From Apostichopus japonicus (taxonomy: Eukaryota > Echinodermata > Holothuroidea > Aspidochirotida > Stichopodidae), in contig NC_092567.1 of assembly GCF_037975245.1 (NCBI RefSeq), forward strand, positions 16,423,876 through 16,487,875: a stretch of 64,000 bases of DNA. The letters are read 5' to 3'. Below are positions 61,670 to 64,000 of this stretch, piece by piece. The stretch's first letter is position 1; every line of letters starts with the position of its first letter. The position numbers were made by a program, and so were the translations under genes. Below the pieces are notes generated by a model that saw nothing but the letters and a program-made list of their open reading frames with translations, was not told where the DNA came from and did no database searches.

Positions 61670-62950
61670 TCATAACCTGCGATGTTTTCCCAATACGGCT
61701 CTTTTCAGGCCCTTAGCGGTGTTTCCCCTTTTCCTACGACCTAGCAGACCTCTTAGCTCCTCGTCACAAGGAACAGGCGGTCCACTAGCGACCATCGTGT
61801 CCGGTATAGTGGAAGCGACTGCGGGCAGGGTGGAAGGGCCGCTCGAGTCAATGAGATCAGTGGCGTGTTTTGTCTCATCAAACCAATCGGAGGACTCCTT
61901 AGCCACAACTACTAAGGCGGAAGCACAGTCCTCCATTGGCGAGTCCGAATCTGGGCCACTTAATGTCTCTTGGGCCGGTTGACTCGAGGGCCGACTAGTG
62001 TCACCGATAGCGGGCGTAGCTACCGGTGAACCAGTACAAGCGGCATCCTGCTCCGCATGCCACTCCGCTAATACCATCTCCGCCGTTTTGTCCTGCTCCG
62101 CCTTAGTGGGCAGGCTGGCAGTCTCGGCCGGAGCGGCAACTTCCTCCAGGGACGAGGTGGAACACGAAGGGGAGTTGAAAACCTCCACCGGGGCGCTAGT
62201 GTCGGACACTGGGGCGATGAGAGGAGCATCAGGTGATACGGTTTGAAAGGCCGGGACGGGGACCGCTTCAACCACGCCCGTAGCCACTCTCGCGGCGTAT
62301 GAGCGGTCTGGGCATAAACGAGCGAGATGGCCCGTTTTCCCACACGAGTTACATACGATATCCCCTTTACACTCGGCCAGGGTATGCCCGACCTGTAAAC
62401 AGCGGCTACACCGCTTGTTCGGGCACAACCTGGCCTCATGCCCTTCCAGCCCACACCTCCAACAAGTACGAGGCTGGCCCGGGTATGCAACGTGGGCCCT
62501 GTGCCCATTAGCCCACAAGGTAGAGGGGATATCGGACTTGAGTTGTAATCTAACTCGTCTGATCCCGGTCTTTACACCCTTACATTCAAGGAATTCCGGC
62601 TCCACGTAGCCGGTTACTTTCCCAAAACGCCCCAGTGTGAGCACAACAACCTGTTCAGACATGTCCAGAGGGAGATGGAGGACTGTCACCCACACCGAAC
62701 TGTCGTACGGTGTGACCTTGAGTCCCTCGACTCCCTCCAACACATGGACGCCTCGGACGCGGGCAGCCTCCGAGGTAAAACGAACATCAAAACAATTCAT
62801 ACCCCGGAGAGGTTTACGCTGAAGCGCGTCAACCTCTCCAGGGACTTTTAAACCAACAGAACGCAAAACTGAAAAAACTTGTCCGGGGACGACCTTAGCC
62901 TCCCCCGAAAAGCTCAACAATACGATTTTGCTGTCACGGCGAGCCGCCAT
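61670..62950 (-). CDS. Family B ORF1: gag-like protein with three zinc knuckles
   Basis: 426 residues from the ATG at 62950 (MAARRDSKIVLLSFSGEA). The same layout as family A ORF1: a possible RRM-like N-terminal half (SVWVTVLHLPLDM, VLTLGRFGKV), then knuckles CWRCGLEGHEARLC, CSRCLQVGHTLAEC and CNSCGKTGHLARLC. A long acidic, Pro- and Ala-rich C-terminus follows, longer than in A. The frame is open throughout. Its TGA stop (61672-61670) is followed in the same frame by ORF2. Confidence 0.85.
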   Translation of the reverse strand: MAARRDSKIVLLSFSGEAKVVPGQVFSVLRSVGLKVPGEVDALQRKPLRGMNCFDVRFTSEAARVRGVHVLEGVEGLKVTPYDSSVWVTVLHLPLDMSEQVVVLTLGRFGKVTGYVEPEFLECKGVKTGIRRVRLQLKSDIPSTLWANGHRAHVAYPGQPRTCWRCGLEGHEARLCPNKRCSRCLQVGHTLAECKGDIVCNSCGKTGHLARLCPDRSYAARVATGVVEAVPVPAFQTVSPDAPLIAPVSDTSAPVEVFNSPSCSTSSLEEVAAPAETASLPTKAEQDKTAEMVLAEWHAEQDAACTGSPVATPAIGDTSRPSSQPAQETLSGPDSDSPMEDCASALVVVAKESSDWFDETKHATDLIDSSGPSTLPAVASTIPDTMVASGPPVPCDEELRGLLGRRKRGNTAKGLKRAVLGKHRRL

Positions 62951-63154
62951 GACAGCTAGGGGTGTGGCAAAGCCACGCACCTATACAAAAACCAAAACGA
63001 AGCAAACCCAAAACACACAAACTACACTAACACAAACTGCAAACTAAGGAAAGGCCAACGTAAAAACACAAAAAGGTGTGGTCAACGAAAAGTGGAGAGC
63101 AGCCGAAAACACGTCCGCACTCCACGAGAACTGAACTGAACTATGGAATATGGA

Positions 63155-64000
63155 ACTGGAATATGCGACTGCGCTTGAGATGATCCCTCATGCCATTCAC
63201 GTTCAAAGTGGCAACTGAAAGTGAATCGGCCATGAGAGGGCAATGAGGCAAAACTACGCCTACGACGATTCCGTAAGCTTCAAGCGCGCTGGAAAAATCA
63301 TCGTCTGAGGGATTCCCCCATCTTTTCGTACCAGCTCGTCCCATTGGCACGTTTCGGCTCGAAGATCATCGAGACTCCGGAGTTGCTGTCAGACAGAGCC
63401 TCGATCTCCGGATCTGGTGGTACCGAAGCCAGACTGAGGACGGAACTGGACGAGTTGATGGGGGAAGCAGGTGGAGATACCGTGTTCGCCTTGCGATGTT
63501 GTGGATGCGGTGTAGACAAGGGGTTGGGTTCCGCAATGACGGGGAGGGTAAACCAGGTGCGGAGGACGGTGAATTCTCACTTGGTTACCCCTCCTCGCGT
63601 GAAGCTTCCTCCGAGGCAGTAGGTGCGTCGGAACTTGACGCCTTTCCTTTACCCCCACTTTTTCTTCATAGAGACATAAGAGGGACAAACGGTAAAGACA
63701 TGTCAGAGTGAGAGTGAGCACACAACCTTCTTGGGCAAGCGGTGCTATCATACCCAAGAAGAAGGCAGCGCCGTCATTTTTGTTTGGGCAGCTCTTGGCT
63801 TCGTTCCTGGTCTCCCCACACCTGAAGCAGTAACGGGGCTGACCGGGATACCGCACATGAGGTTTATGCCCTGCCATAAACAGGAAGGAGGGAATGTCCC
63901 GTTACAGGTCGAGCCGAATCTGTCTGTGCCCGTTTACTAATCTGGGGGCTGTGCGTAGGAGCACATTTTGGCAGCATTTACAGCCCCAAACCGACATAAA
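63155..64000 (-). mobile_element. Family A LINE, 5'-side part of the split copy
   Basis: Continues the interrupted copy from the start of the endonuclease (63168 onward) into ORF1 (zinc knuckle CFRCGETRNEAKSC, in which the family-conserved His is replaced by Asn) and off the window edge. It is very similar to the decayed copy at 21440, sharing small deletions, so the two form one subfamily. Confidence 0.85.

Larger units (their letters stand above)
58751..63154 (-). mobile_element. Family B Tx1-like LINE inserted into a family A LINE
   Basis: A 4404-bp element flanked by a 13-bp duplication, actggaatatgcg (58738-58750 and 63155-63167). It has a 5' leader sharing 'aaaacacgtccgcactccacgag' words with family A, ORF1 (intact), ORF2 (broken) and a 3' end reading ACGTAAAAAGCACA. 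The protein sequence is clearly related to family A but diverged throughout, so B is a separate lineage. It lacks the YADD region, so this copy is dead. Confidence 0.9.

Overview
The window is AT-rich metazoan nuclear DNA with spliced genes, abundant non-LTR retrotransposons, hAT-like elements, tRNA-derived SINEs and long microsatellites. The one securely identified host gene is an animal-type APIP (methylthioribulose-1-phosphate dehydratase). The repeat style suggests a marine invertebrate deuterostome, perhaps an echinoderm; that placement is an inference.

Layout. 0-9 kb is gene-poor, with the possible start of an unidentified + strand gene (4.7-6.5 kb). 9-14.5 kb holds retroelement remnants, a 0.7 kb trinucleotide microsatellite and two nested hAT-like elements with a perfect 44-bp inverted repeat. 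15.8-18.3 kb has a broken NERD-nuclease/SF1-helicase-like gene. 21.4-25.4 kb is a decayed Tx1-like LINE, called family A here. 31.0-36.1 kb (minus) is a three-exon gene for a small secreted eight-cysteine peptide. Its long first intron holds a decayed LINE of another family, and its promoter region is a 138-bp tandem duplication. 40.3-45.2 kb is a full-length family A element with both ORFs open and a 13-bp target-site duplication. 45.6 kb carries a signal-peptide exon paralogous to the one in the cysteine-rich gene, killed by a stop codon. 47.9-53.9 kb (minus) is APIP. Its exon 5 is present three times and its exon 4 has a dead partial copy. A 233-bp LINE fragment sits in the region downstream of its stop. 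58.8-63.2 kb is a related LINE (family B), internally deleted and inserted into a family A copy that runs off the right edge.

Functionally, APIP acts in methionine salvage, and the cysteine-rich peptide is probably an extracellular effector or structural peptide. The NERD-helicase resembles prokaryotic-type nucleic-acid defence or repair proteins. The rest is mobile DNA. The most novel items are the cysteine-rich peptide gene with its duplicated promoter and the triplicated APIP exon. Both were assembled by joining splice sites and reading frames by eye and need transcript confirmation.
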